Source: Spongospora subterranea f. sp. subterranea (taxonomy: Eukaryota > Endomyxa: Phytomyxea > Phytomyxea > Plasmodiophorida). Taken from it: a stretch of DNA of 48,188 bases. The notes under the pieces were generated by a model. It was not told where the DNA came from and did no database searches. It saw nothing but the letters and a program-made list of their open reading frames with translations. Below, one piece after another: positions 32,648 through 43,615 of the stretch; the first letter of the stretch is position 1, and each line of letters starts with the position of its first letter. Location of the stretch: assembly GCA_049724395.1 (NCBI GenBank), contig JAUGWO010000297.1, forward strand, positions 1-48,188. Reading direction: 5' to 3'. Made by a program: the position numbers and the translations under genes.

Positions 32648-32863
32648 TGTCGTGATTCAGCCCACGTTAAGCAGTCATTCTCCTCCACATACGCGAACCA
32701 TGTGCGTGAACCAGCCATTGCTTATGTCCCGTCATCACAGGGGCCATTTTCCACCTTTCAAACGGATTTAGGTTTATTAAATCCGTTCCAATAAACCATT
32801 CTCAATTATAGTTGCCAACAAAACCATTGTTTGCCTGTAAAGTCTCGGTGCTTGCCCCTGACA
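32648..32863 (+). repeat. 3' LTR of the young chromovirus
   Basis: Identical over 216 bp to the 5' LTR. It is preceded by a G-rich polypurine tract (about 32636-32647). Confidence 0.95.
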
Positions 32864-32879
32864 CTTATATACCTAAGAC

Positions 32880-33430
32880 TTTTGGATCATGACAATTGTG
32901 TCATCGCAATTATCGTGATGTCAGCAAACTCATGCGACGTGATATTGTCCATTTTGCTCAGATGAGTATTCAACTGTCGTCTGTCGATTGCCATTCAATA
33001 CCAGCCTCTTCCAGAAATGATGAAAACTCATGGTTCACGAACTCCTTCCATTATCCCCGAACAAAATTTTGATCTTGTTATTTGTACGATTCTCCAATCG
33101 CAGTTTTGAGAGACGAAATTTGTGAAATGCTTCGTTTTTTCGATGCAACAGATATGTAAATTTGGATTTGCTGCAATGTTCGGAGAAAATGATAAAATAT
33201 ACCTCTCCAGATAAGGATGCCACTGGCAGTGGACCACATTCATCAACGTCTAGTCGCTCTAACAGTTGCCATTTGTGAGGTTTGGACTTCGCTGGGAGAG
33301 GCTGTTGCTTGGCTTTTCCCATTGCACAAGCAGTCTCACGAGCCTCTCGCGTTTTTCTCAAGTTCCTTCAAGGGTCCAGCAGCTCGGTGGGCAACCTGAA
33401 AGGAAGCTTTTCCCATCGTTGACGCGGTTC
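32880..33430 (-). mobile_element. Ty1/copia fossil, pre-integrase and integrase part
   Basis: Minus-strand copia-type fossil. ACAMGKAKQQPLP (end of the pre-integrase zinc region), VDECGPLPVASLSGEVYFI (integrase core with its first Asp) and a DNG.REFVNHEF block can be seen. It is broken, with a few breaks. It lies between the right end of the 27.8-kb chromovirus and the LTR at 33470, so chromoviruses have inserted on both sides of older copia DNA. It may be related to the copia fossil at 4.6-5.5 kb, but the two cover different integrase parts. Confidence 0.8.
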
Positions 33431-33469
33431 AGCGTTTCGATTATCTGCTAATCTCTGAAAAACCTTCAT

Positions 33470-33633
33470 TGTTAGGAGGAACCAGATCCGTTGAAATAAA
33501 CCGAAGTGTATTAATACAGACTATGCAAGGAGTTGACAAGGAATGACCAGGCAGAGGTCATTCTTGTCGGAAAACTGCGGCGGAACTGCGGCGAAGCCGC
33601 GAATGTTAGGAATATATGGGAGTGTTCCTAACA
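33470..33633 (-). repeat. LTR of the 33.5-kb chromovirus
   Basis: 164 bp with inverted termini TGTTAGGA and TCCTAACA. It directly abuts the polypurine tract at 33634. It contains the near-palindrome GCGGCGGAACTGCGGCGAAGC. No partner LTR is seen in the window. Confidence 0.85.
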
Positions 33634-35230
33634 TCACCCCCTCCTTGAGCCAGGGCCCGGCTTGGACGGGTAATCCACATGAAACCGACGAATCGTTTCC
33701 TTTAAGGCCGGTGTGGAACCAAGGTTACGTGCGGGCTCCCACGATCGCTCTGACGGCGGATACCCTTCCCAATCGAGGAGATACTGCAATTGATTTCTAT
33801 ACCAACGCGAGTCCAGTACCTCATTGACAATATATAATGGGTCCTTGTGGTCAGAGTCAAGGATAAGAGGCGGAGGTGGAGATTGAACGCGCTCTGGGAT
33901 CTCGTTCTCCTTGTGTGGGGACAGTAGTGCAACATGGAATGCGTTGTGGAGCCGACTGTCATGTGATAGGGATAAACGGTAGGTCACTGGGTTGATGATC
34001 TCTGTAATGGAGTACGGCCCTAATCTTCGACTACTCAGCTTAGAACTAGGACGGCTAGGGTGAGGTAGTCGTTTCTTATCAGCGAAATGTTTCATATCTC
34101 GAACCGCGCGTTGTAGTTCTTCCTTGAGGAACATCCGAACTTCATTGATGTGGTTTACTCGTTCATCAGCCGATGGAAGAGTCGCAACTGAACACGATGT
34201 GGCGTCGTCGAAACGGGGGTGAGAACCATAGACCGCATAAAATGGCGTCATCTTTGTCGCCGAATGTTCTGCGTTATTGTAAGCGAATTCAGCAACTGGT
34301 AACAAATCCACCCAGTTGTTTTGTTGGAAATTGATGTAACAGCGCAAGTACTGTTCCAACACTTGATTTAGTCTTTCTGTCTGCCCATCCGTCTGGGGGT
34401 GTCGCGATGAGGACAGTTTGCGATCAATCTTGAAGCGAGCCAACAGGTGTTTCCAGAATTTCGAGACGAACTGGGGTCCGCGATCGGAAATGATCTCGTC
34501 GGGCAACCCATGTAATTTGAAAACATTCGTCAAGAGCAAATCGGCGAGACCTGCCCCATTTATCGATTCGGTGCAAGGAATGAAATGGCTCATTTTGGAG
34601 AAACGATCTACCACCACCAGGATAGAATCGTGCCCCCGAGACTTCGGCAATTTAACAATGAAGTCCATGGTAATCGAGCGCCAAATGTCCTCTGCGATCG
34701 GTAAAGGGCAGAGTAGACCGTGCGGTTGATGGCGACTGGACTTTGCCCTAGCACATGTGTCACAGGAGATAACATACCTTTTAATATACTTGGACATTCC
34801 AGGCCACCAGTAGGTACGTCGTACTGAGTTAAGTGTCTTAGAAATACCGAAATGACCACTCGCTGGGGCATCGTGACGTGCCTTCAATATGTCCAGTTTG
34901 CAATCTTCTCCCACCACTACCAGCGATTTCTCTTTGTAGAGGATGCCGTTGTCGAGTCGAAAACTTGTCACAGGAAGCCTTGAAATGATATCCCGGACGA
35001 AGGTGTCCGACTGCTGGTTAAGTTTGATACGCTCCTCGATCGATTGAGAAGGGTTAATCATCGTGGCACATAATGTAGCTGCAGGAGTAGGTAAGAGCTG
35101 ATCCGGTTGAAGTATAGATCTTCGCTGCACCTTCCAGATAGGGTCGGTTGGTTGAATTTCGTATTCAAATGGAACACTGCGATGATTCAAAGTCGCACTC
35201 TGCGATTCTTGAGAGGCCCCCTCATCAAAT
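33470..35230 (-). mobile_element. Chromovirus 3' part with one LTR
   Basis: Minus-strand Ty3/gypsy chromovirus of a third family. Only the 3' portion is present: integrase (zinc region near 34740-34860, core with SDRGPQF and DGQTERLNQVLE), chromodomain (YLLDWEGY..SWEP, about 33730-33790), polypurine tract (GGAGGGGGTGA) and one 164-bp LTR (33470-33633). The integrase-to-chromodomain part reads open for about 500 codons. The rest of the element and its other LTR are absent from the window, so it is a fossil, but a fairly recent one. Confidence 0.9.
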
Positions 35231-35387
35231 ATCGCTGACTACGGTAACAGTCAACATGCGGTAACGTGGTCAAAGACTACATTTTCAGACATTTTCCTCA
35301 ATGATTCCATCGTGCTTGATCTTTTGTTTGATAATAAACTGATCAACCCTTGCGTCCCTGTTGTATCCTGTTCTCGACCTGACACCA

Positions 35388-36110
35388 TGGTCGGTGCACG
35401 ACAAGCAGGGCTATGCGCTGCAATTGATGGCCAGCATGCATCATCAAATACAAAAATGCATGCAATCTACGCTTATTTCTTTTTGGGGCTCACGGTTGCA
35501 AAGATTGCCACGATTTTCAGAAAAGGCAATGGGTCCATTAGCCGATGGATCAACCGGTACCAAGAAACTGGTGAGGTTTATCGTCGTTCATCCCAGCGAT
35601 CAAACCCGAAATTCTCGCCCCAGCAACGCAAATGGATTTTTGAATTTATCTTGAAACATCCGTTATCATTCCTAGATGAAACACGACATGCTTTCATTCT
35701 TGAATGGGGGGTAAATATCAGCGTTCCCAGTGTTTGGAGGATTATGTCGGAGAATAAACTAACTTACAAGGTACGATGATTGAGGTTCGTTGCTTGTCAT
35801 TGATGAAATCTACGCTCGTATTGCAGTACATAGAGCGTTGTGCAATCCAGATCAGCCGCAAAGATATAATTCGATTTTTCAACGAGCTGAAAGCAATTGA
35901 TTGGACGCATGCAACGTTGACGTTTCTCGACGAAGTTTTATTCGACAATCGTGGTATGCTCCGTCGTCGAGGTTATGCTCTGAAGGTACAGGATGTGGAT
36001 GACCAAATGCAGTGCTGCGAAATTTCAGCGCAGCCCGGACAAGTGACGCAGTTTTCGTCGCGAATATTTCATTTTTCCCGAAAACAACAGTATATAAGAT
36101 CAACATAATC
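35388..36110 (+). mobile_element. IS630/Tc1-mariner-type transposase remnant (DDE_3)
   Basis: Plus-strand DNA transposon remnant. The helix-turn-helix part (MVGARQAG start at 35388; TVAKIATIFRKGNGSISRWINRYQETG) is followed by FSPQQRKWIFEFI..HPLSFLDE. Then, after a short interruption, comes the start of the DDE catalytic region (DIIRFFNELKAIDW; FLDEVLFDNRGMLRRRGYALK). This pattern is common in fungi and oomycetes. The two open parts are separated by a 56-bp GT...AG segment (35771-35826) in phase 0, which looks like an intron. The rest of the catalytic domain, with its second and third acidic residues, is not recognisable, so the copy is truncated. No terminal inverted repeats were identified. 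Confidence 0.7.
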
Positions 36111-36360
36111 ATAATCAGTCAGGCAACACAACCTATGACCGCTGATATTCAAAAATGGATCGAATCGTGTTTCCCAAAATTCAGAGATAGCGTTCATTGG
36201 AAGAGCACGATCTATGTACTACACCACATGCATGGAAAACCATCAACCCCTATGGGACATAGCAGACTGAATCATTATGGGACCCTATTTCCAATTGATG
36301 AAGACACCCCCAAAATCCCTGCCCACGGGGTTTCCGAACTCAAGTCTCACACTGACTTGG

Positions 36361-36396
36361 TCCTAACCTGCCCCCAACCGGGACAGCCCAGAACCA
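36361..36396 (+). repeat. 36-bp direct repeat, left copy
   Basis: Exact 36-bp match to 38551-38586 (core AACCGGGACAGCCCAGAACC). The two copies bracket the LINE fragment and are most simply its target-site duplication. Confidence 0.85.
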
Positions 36397-38550
36397 GCTT
36401 CTGGGCGTGCAAATGACCGGAGGACGCAATGACCACAACAGCCAGATCAAGCCAAGGTTGGCGCAAGCGACAAGGGCCAGTTTCGGGTTGGAGCAGACGG
36501 GCGCCCTCTCCACTCTGCTGCTGTCGCTGGCAAGAAAGAAGACACTGATTTCAGCATTCTGCAGATCAAGACTCGAGTACGGCATGGCGATTTCAAGCCA
36601 CAAGAGAGGCACGTTGGAGATGGTCGACAGATTCATCGGACGGTGCATAGCCAGATGCATCGGCTCCGGGCGCGGGAACCACCTCATGAGGCGCATGGCG
36701 GGAATGCCACCGGCTCGAACGCGGCAGCACCAGCTAAGACTCAAGTTTGAGGCGCGGATGATGGGATTGAGTCGGGAAGGAAGTCGACTTCTTGCCCCCA
36801 AGATCTACGAAGCGGCGACTAAAGACATCAAGAGCCAAGCAAGGCGTTTCTGGGCTCGAAGCTCATTTTATAAGACGTTGATGGCACGAAACCGGCGATA
36901 CTTGGTAGAATATCGGAAAGCAGCCGCGAATCGGGAGACTGCCTTACCAGCCGACGCGACAAAGAAGATGAGAGACACCATTGAACGAGAAGCAGCTCGG
37001 TGCACTATCAGAGAGGAGGCGTGGCGACCGGAGGAGGCGTGGCGACCGGAGGAGGCCAAGAGCAAGCTGCTGCGACTTCAAGCACAAGAATGGAACAAAC
37101 CCCATCCGATTGCCTATATTGGAGGAGAAGAGTCAAGACAAGTCCAGAGGTGGATGAGCAATCTGATACCAGGCGCCAAGTTTCCATGTACCGGCTGCGA
37201 TGGCGCATACGATATCTCAAGATACCATTTCGCACGTTGTGGAGAGGCGGCCGGCCGGCTGCTGGATCAATACGACGCCACCATGCACGCAAGGCAAGTC
37301 GTCCGAACTGACAACGCTTTAGACTCCCAGATCGTGGAGATGGTCCCAAAGCCAATCCGAAGAGAAACGATCCAGAAGCAGACCGATAGATGCCCCATCC
37401 CTCAACCGGCTGGCGAGCCCAAAGTTTGCCGGTCCTGGCGATCCCGTATGGAATCAACGGTCCCGATTTTCCAAGACAAAGCGCTGCACACAAAGATCAA
37501 CAAAATGGGGGTCGTGATCAAGCAAATCCAGGAAAATTGCTGCGCGGTCGGTGGAGCCAGTGAACCCGATGACGACGACGATCAAGGAGACGCCACCGAT
37601 GCTACTCCTGACGACGATAACGCCACCGAGACTGCCTCGCCGCCGTCATCGTCGCCGGCCAGCCAACCACCATCATCAACGAGGCCCAGTCGCGGCGCGC
37701 GGCCACTCTCGCAGTCAAGGAAGTCCGCGCCCGTTAAGTCGTCAAGTGGAGCGAGGTCCAGTCAAGCCAAGATACAGTCGCTCAGTGGTGCCCGGCTCTG
37801 CTCACAGTCGAGCAACCGCGCGCGGCCAGCGTCCCCGTCGAGCGGGAATGGTGCGCGGCCACTGGCCAGATCAAGTCAAGCCAAGATACAGTCGCCCAGT
37901 GGTGCCCGGCTCTGCTCACAGTCGAGTAACCGCGCGCGGCCAGCGTCTCCGTCGAGCGGGAATGGTGCGCGGCCACTGGCCAGATCAAGTCAAGCCAAGA
38001 TACAGTCGCCCAGTGGTGCCCGACTCTGCTCACAGTCGAGTAACCGCGCGCGGCCAGCGTCCCCGTCGAGCGGGAATGGTGCGCGGCCACTGGCCAGATC
38101 AAGTCAAACCAAGATACAGTCGCCCAGTGGTGCCCGGCTCTGCTCACAGTCGAGCAACCGCGCGCGGCCAGCGTCCCAGTCAGGGACTGGTGCGCGGCCA
38201 CTAGCCAGTCAAGCCAAGACGGCGCGACCCAGAGGGCGCCCAAGAATCAGCAAAGACGCGTCGGGCCGCGCGCACGTCCAGACGTCCATCTCGTCGTTCT
38301 TCGCGCGCAAGTCCGCTACTCAACCTGGTGACGGTACCGGTGACCCCGACGAGTCGCCGGTGCTGCTTCCGGCGCGTTAACTCCGCAGTGGACCAGTCAC
38401 TGTGTGACTGGTCAAAAAGTCCGTGGTGCGTAAAAAGACACTCAGGTGCGTTTTGAAGGTGCGGAGGCTATATCTCGGCCAATATTGCTCAGATTTAAAA
38501 AATCTAAAGTGCTAAATACTACTTAGAATAAACAGAAACAGCCTATAAGC
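36397..38550 (+). mobile_element. 5'-truncated LINE with C-terminal minisatellite
   Basis: Open frame from about 36398 to 38380, flanked by exact 36-bp direct repeats. It starts inside the RT thumb region (LLGVQMTGGRNDH, the usual LGV motif), then KTLISAFCRSRLEYGMAI, a long basic region, a CCHC-like element (CTGCDGAYDISRYHFARC, about 37190-37240), an acidic stretch, and a Ser/Ala/Arg-rich tail built of 38-residue repeats. About 170 bp of 3' untranslated sequence follow. The 5' part (endonuclease and most of the RT) is missing, as is typical for LINE insertions. The frame is not broken, so the insertion is young. The segment is visibly more GC-rich than its neighbours. It is a different LINE from the minus-strand one around it. 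Confidence 0.75.
37761..38225 (+). repeat. In-frame 114-bp minisatellite within the LINE
   Basis: Units begin at 37761, 37875, 37989 and 38103 (GTCAAGCCAAGATACAGTCG), spaced exactly 114 bp apart, with a shorter fifth start at 38208. 114 bp equals 38 codons, so the array stays in frame (SSQAKIQSPSGARLCSQSS as unit start). The units differ by only a few bases, so the expansion is recent. Confidence 0.9.
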
Positions 38551-38586
38551 TCCTAACCTGCCCCCAACCGGGACAGCCCAGAACCA
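38551..38586 (+). repeat. 36-bp direct repeat, right copy
   Basis: Identical to 36361-36396. It follows the 3' end of the LINE fragment. Confidence 0.85.
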
Positions 38587-38786
38587 AGGTTGTGCATGGG
38601 TGGTGCTGTGTGCTGGCCGACATCCTGATCGGTTATCTGGTTTGGCCTCACTCGCTTGTCTTATTCTATGTTCAATTATTCCTTCCACAATCTTTGCTAT
38701 GTTAGGCAATAATGATATGGGTCGATATTCTCCTGGTTTCGCTTTCGGTAGTGGCCGTATTTTGGCGATCTTAATTTCCTGTGGAA
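38587..38786 (-). mobile_element. LINE, RT start (third piece of an interrupted LINE)
   Basis: On the minus strand, PQEIKIAKIRPLPKAKPGEY and RPISLLPNIAKIVEGIIEHR lead to a G.RPAHSTTHA block, the start of a LINE reverse transcriptase. It continues the piece at 43616-44602: the sequence joins when the young chromovirus and one copy of its 5-bp target duplication are removed. The rest of the RT, including its YADD box, is absent; the DNA beyond 38587 is the direct repeat and the other LINE. Confidence 0.75.
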
Positions 38787-38938
38787 TGTCAGGAATGTTA
38801 ATACAAACGATGTTAATAGTAAACGACGTTGTCCGAACTGAGCATTTGCCCAGTTCGGACGGTTCGCTTCAATCGTTTATTAATAATATACGTTGTCAGT
38901 AGTACGGTCGGTAGTACGGTCGACGTACGGTCGTGACA
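38787..38938 (-). repeat. 3' LTR of the 38.8-kb chromovirus
   Basis: 152 bp, ends TGTCA...TGACA. It matches 43464-43615 with a single difference. It contains a 10-bp-arm hairpin (GTCCGAACTG / CAGTTCGGAC) and tandem GTACGGTCG motifs. Confidence 0.95.
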
Positions 38939-41900
38939 GTATCCCCCCTTTCGGCCGCGGTGCCTCAGGATGAGTCTGATGAAATTGAACAATACAATTT
39001 TTTAAAGCGGGTGTGGCGGAAAGGAGTAGCGATGATGAGGGTTCCCAAGTACGATCCGAGACGTCGTAACCCTTCCAGTCTACCAGATACTGGTGTTGAC
39101 CACGTAAGAGTCGCGAAGCAATTATATCTTCAACCTCATAAAGAGGTTGTTGGCTATCGTCCAAGGTAAACGGTGGTGGTTTACATTGTTTGCGACCAGG
39201 CAGTTGATTCTCGATATAGGGCTCTAGTAGCGAACAATGAAAAACGCGATGCAATCTGGAGTCTTTCGGAAGATCAAGCTCATAGGCAACAGGGTTAACT
39301 ATTCGAACAATAATGAAAGGGCCTAACCGCTTCTCAGAAAGCTTGTCACAGGGCCTCTTTGAAGGGATCGAATCGCGAATTAACCACACCTTATCGCCAA
39401 TGAGAAATTCGTGATGTGCTCGACGTTTCCTATCGGCAAAACGCTTCATACTATCCACAGATTTCCGTAAGGTCGATTGAAGACGAGTATGAACATCGTG
39501 AAGGTGGGAGATCAACTCCACAGTGGAAGGGTTTGGACATGATCCACTACTTGGAACTCGCAAATCATGCCGAACGTGGAATCCATAATTCGCGTAGAAA
39601 GGGGACATTCCAGTTGAAGAATGGAAAGAATTGTTGTACGCGAATTCAGCCATGGGTAGAATATCCACCCAGTCGTTTTGACGATAGCTAATAAAACAAC
39701 GCAAGTATGATTCGAGAACCTGATTTACTCGCTCTGTTTGACCGTCTGATTCAGGATGACGTGACGAGGAGAGATTCCGTTGAATATGTAAGGACTTCAG
39801 AAGATGCTTCCAGAATTGGGCAACGAACTGGGGCCCTCTATCAGACACAATATCAGTCGGAAGACCGTGTAACTTAAAAATGTTGGCGAAAACTAGATTA
39901 GCCAGATCACAACTGGTAATGGTTTCATTGCATGGGATGAAATGAGCCATTTTTGTGTATCGGTCAACCACCACCAGTATGTCAAAACCTGCGGATTTAG
40001 GAAGTTTAACAATGAAATCCATAGAAATTGATGACCATGGGTGAGAGGGAATGGGAAGCGGGAGTAATAAACCCGAGGGCTTGCGGCGAGGAACTTTCGA
40101 ACGCGCACAGACGTCACAAGATCGAACGAAAGACTTGACCATCGAGCGCATGCCTGGCCACGTAAACTGCCTGGCAATTAACTCATACGTCTTAGTGATG
40201 CCGAAATGACCAGCTAACGGAGAATCATGGCAAGAGGATAGAATTTGTAATTGCTTTGTTTTGTCGTCGACGCGCTCAGGTTCCAATGGGCACAGAGTCA
40301 TCGCATTGACGAAGCGCGAATTTGGCAATACGGGTTGTTGAAGATTGCGATCGGAACTCTCAGCAAAGTCAGGGCGACGTGACAATGCATCTGGCTTTTG
40401 AGAAAGGGACCCTGGCCGATGGCGAATGACAAAATCAAATTCTGACAGAAATAATGACCATCGCGCTTGGCGACGATTCAACAGCTTTGACGTCATAAAC
40501 CACTCGAGATTCTTATGGTCGCTCAATACCAGTATTTGAGAAGTAGCACCATCCAGATAGTGGCGCCAGGTTTGAAAGGAAGTGACAATTGACAACAATT
40601 CCTTGTCGTAAATCTCATAATTTAACTCAGCAGGAGTGAATTTACGGGGAGTAGTAAGCTACAGGATGTAAGCCATCTGAGTGCTGTTGAGACAATATAG
40701 CGCCCAGAGCAAAATCAGATGCATCGGCTTCAACTATAATTTTCAACGTGGGATCAAAATGGCGTAGAACTGGCGCCGAGACGAACGCAGACTTCAAAGA
40801 TTGAAATGACGTTGCGGTATTGGAACTCCACTCATAAGGAACGTTCTTCTTAGTTAATGAGAATAAAGGATGAGTAATGCGAGAATAATTTTGGATAAAA
40901 GCGCGGTAGAAATTTGCGAACCCCAAGAACGACTGAAGTTCCTTGACTGACTGAGGAACTGGCCACGACAGGATGGCAGATATACGCTCTGGATCCATCA
41001 ATAACCCGCCAGATGACAAGCGGAACCCCAGAAAATCAATCTCAGTAACGTGAAAATCACATTTACTAAGTTTGGCAAACAGGTTGTGCTTGCGAAGAAT
41101 CCGGAGAACCGTTTGAACATGTTGAACATGTTCGTCGATGTTGGGGGAAAATATCAAGATGTCGTCTAAGTACACAACAACGAATCGATCAATGCGAAAA
41201 TCATGTAGAATGTCATTCATAAATCGTTGGAAACAAGCAGGTGCATTGGCTAAACCAAAAGGCATCACCAGGTACTCAAACAGACCGAATTTTGTCCGAA
41301 AGGCTGTCTTCCATTCGTCGCCTTCTCTGATGCGAACGAGGTTATATGCATTTCGAAGGTCATTTTAGAAAACACTCTTCCGGATTGAACACTGGACAAA
41401 ATAGCGCTGATAAGGGGAAGGGGGTACCGATTCTTGATAGTAATGGAATTGATTCGCCGATAATCAACACATAACCGAAGAGACTTGTCCTTCTTCTCGA
41501 CAAACATTACCGGCGAACTGCAAGAAGAAGATGAGGGCCGAATAAATCCTTTACGTAGATTATCGTCAATGTACTCGCGCAGAGCAGCGGTTTCGGGAAT
41601 GGACAGCTGATAAATTGGACCGAACGGAGGCAGTGAACCAGGCTCCAGATCGATCGAGCAATCATACGTGCGATGTGGCGGGAGCGAATCTGCTTGTTTG
41701 TCATCGAAAACGTCGGAGAATTGGATGTATGAATCCGACAGCATAGAAGCGGATGAGATGGAAGGTACGGATTCTGAGGTGACGGCTGTTTCGGAGGTGT
41801 TGACGGTCTGTGTCGCGAGTGAATGCACAACACACGGAAATCGAAGGGAGCGGGATATCCAATCGACAGTTGGATTGTGTTTCACCAACCACGAATAGCC

Positions 41901-43463
41901 TAGAAGAATAGGGAATGTTAAGTTGTTGACAATCAGGAAGGAAGTGTTGCAGGAGAACCCATCCACTTGCAAACGGATGGTTTCCGATTCTTTACCAATC
42001 TCAACCTGATGGCGATTGAAACTAGAGACTGTTATGGGCGTGTGAGTAGGTTGGATAGGTATATTGTGTTTGGTAGCGAATGCGGCGTCCATTAAATTTG
42101 TGCAAGCCCCGCTATCCAATAACAGATCAGTACTACTGTGAATCGCAACACCGTCTGGAGACAAAATGGAGAACGGAAACGTACAAGCCGACGAAAACCG
42201 AGCGTAAATCGAATTTGAAGCGTTGTATTGGTCTTTCCGTGCTATCGCAGGACAATGCTCAATCGAATGAGAGCCTCCACAGTAAGGGCACAACCCGAGG
42301 CGCCGTCGACGATTTTTCTCTTCATCTGTAATGGGACCGCGTGGACCGCTTCGTTGCTGTTGAGGGGTGTGGGACTGGGCCGGATGGTGTTGGGTCGGAA
42401 GGGGAGGATGGGATGGGGGGCCGGTTCGAATGGCTTCCATCTTTGAGTTGAACGACGTCGCGGTGGTCACTAGTTGGTCCAAGGACACGAACGGGTTTCC
42501 CGTACCTTCCGACAATATGAGCATCCTTTGGAGATCATGTGGAAGTCCTTGCCGGAATTGATGAATCAGCGTCGATTGAGTCCAGTCAACGTCTTGCGAC
42601 AGTAACCGGAAATCATTGCAGTATTTTCCAAGGTCAGATCCCATCCTCAGCCGGCGCAGGGAATCAGCAGCTTTGCCAGCCCGGTCGGGATCGTCAAAGG
42701 CAATGGTGAATGCCGTGATGAATGAATTGAGATCGGTCAGTATGGGGCCAGGAGCTCCATAAAACGGTGTCAGCCAGGCCCGTGCTTGCCCGGTAAGCAA
42801 CGAGCAGATTAACGCAATACGTTGAGTGTCGTTGGAATATGTCAGCGGTAGCTGTGCCGTTAGAAACTGTTGCACTTGGCCTAACCAATGCCGAAACATG
42901 ACTCTATCTCCTGCGTAAGCTTCTGGCATTTTCAGCTTGGGATCCTTTCCCTGAGGGAGCGATGGGGTAGGAATTGAGGACTGGGGCTGGGTGTCTTCGG
43001 CGGGACTGGCGAGGATTGAGGAAGGTGATGTTGCTGTCGCCAGGAATGTGGAGAGTTGATCGACTAGTTGATTGAACCTGTCGTTTGTTGACCGCTGATA
43101 GGTATTAAGTTGTTCCCGCGATTCTGCCAGTTGTCGTGCAACTTCCGCGAGCTGCTCTGCGGTGGTGCCGAGTTGTAATCGTGTCCCCATTCGTCATGGC
43201 GGATCGTCGGATTTGCGGTAAAGAGGGTGTCACGTTCGAGAGAGGTTAAGTTAGCTGTTAGTTAGGTGAGAGGAGAGGCAGGGAGGTTAGCGACAAAAGT
43301 TAGAGGTGGTAAGTTATAGAAATATAGAGATGGTAGTTAGAGAGAGGAAGAGAGTGGGCAATAGAGAGGGAGAGGTTAAGTGAGTATAGGGAGGTGGAGA
43401 GTTGAAGGTAGCTGTTAGTTAGGGGAGAGGTAGAGGGGTTAGCGACAGAAGGTTCGGACAAAC

Positions 43464-43615
43464 TGTCAGGAATGTTAATACAAACGATGTTAATAGTAAA
43501 CGACGTTGTCCGAACTGAGCATTTGCCCAGTTCGGACGGTACGCTTCAATCGTTTATTAATAATATACGTTGTCAGTAGTACGGTCGGTAGTACGGTCGA
43601 CGTACGGTCGTGACA
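43464..43615 (-). repeat. 5' LTR of the 38.8-kb chromovirus
   Basis: 152 bp, partner of 38787-38938. The 10-nt string at 43506-43515 is the reverse complement of 43452-43461, which starts 2 bp past the LTR end, again a self-priming arrangement. The leader next to it (about 43230-43460) contains a diverged direct repeat (AGCTGTTAGTTAGG...GAGAGG). Confidence 0.95.

Larger units (their letters stand above)
27785..32863 (+). mobile_element. Ty3/gypsy chromovirus, nearly whole and very young
   Basis: LTR retrotransposon of 5.08 kb with identical 216-bp LTRs. Parts in order: 5' LTR (27785-28000); primer-binding region directly after it; gag from about 28040 with a CCHC knuckle (CLYCGRPGHRKDYCP, about 28880); protease (LVDSGASSSFID, about 29150); RT (YLDDILIF, about 30085); RNase H (about 30480-30880); integrase (about 31250-32400, with SDRGPQF and TNGQTERLNQVLE); a C-terminal chromodomain (YLIDWKGY..SWEP, about 32460-32520); a G-rich polypurine tract; and the 3' LTR. 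It looks nearly whole, with about two breaks in the coding part. Identical LTRs mean a very recent insertion. The 5 bp on either side do not match, so no target-site duplication is evident. Confidence 0.95.
38787..43615 (-). mobile_element. Ty3/gypsy chromovirus, nearly whole, young, inserted in a LINE
   Basis: LTR retrotransposon of 4.83 kb on the minus strand. It has two 152-bp LTRs that differ at one position and a 5-bp target-site duplication TGGAA on both sides (38782-38786, 43616-43620). In minus order: LTR, primer-binding region, a C/T-rich leader, gag from about 43190 with a zinc knuckle (CPYCGGSHSIEHCP), protease (LLDSGACTNLMD), RT, RNase H (about 40400-40750), integrase (about 39300-40200), chromodomain (YLVDWKGY..TWEP, near 39030), polypurine tract and LTR. 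It looks nearly whole, with about two or three breaks. The one LTR difference in 152 bp indicates a recent insertion. The fossil at 6.5-8.1 kb belongs to the same family. Confidence 0.95.

Noticed and set aside
36340-36801. Minus-strand open frame opposite the LINE
   Set aside because: It is the antisense of the GC-rich LINE coding region; the plus strand has recognisable LINE motifs.
37782-38243. Minus-strand and second plus-strand open frames in the minisatellite
   Set aside because: Repeat units of 114 bp (a multiple of three) keep all frames open, so the long antisense frames are a by-product of the array.
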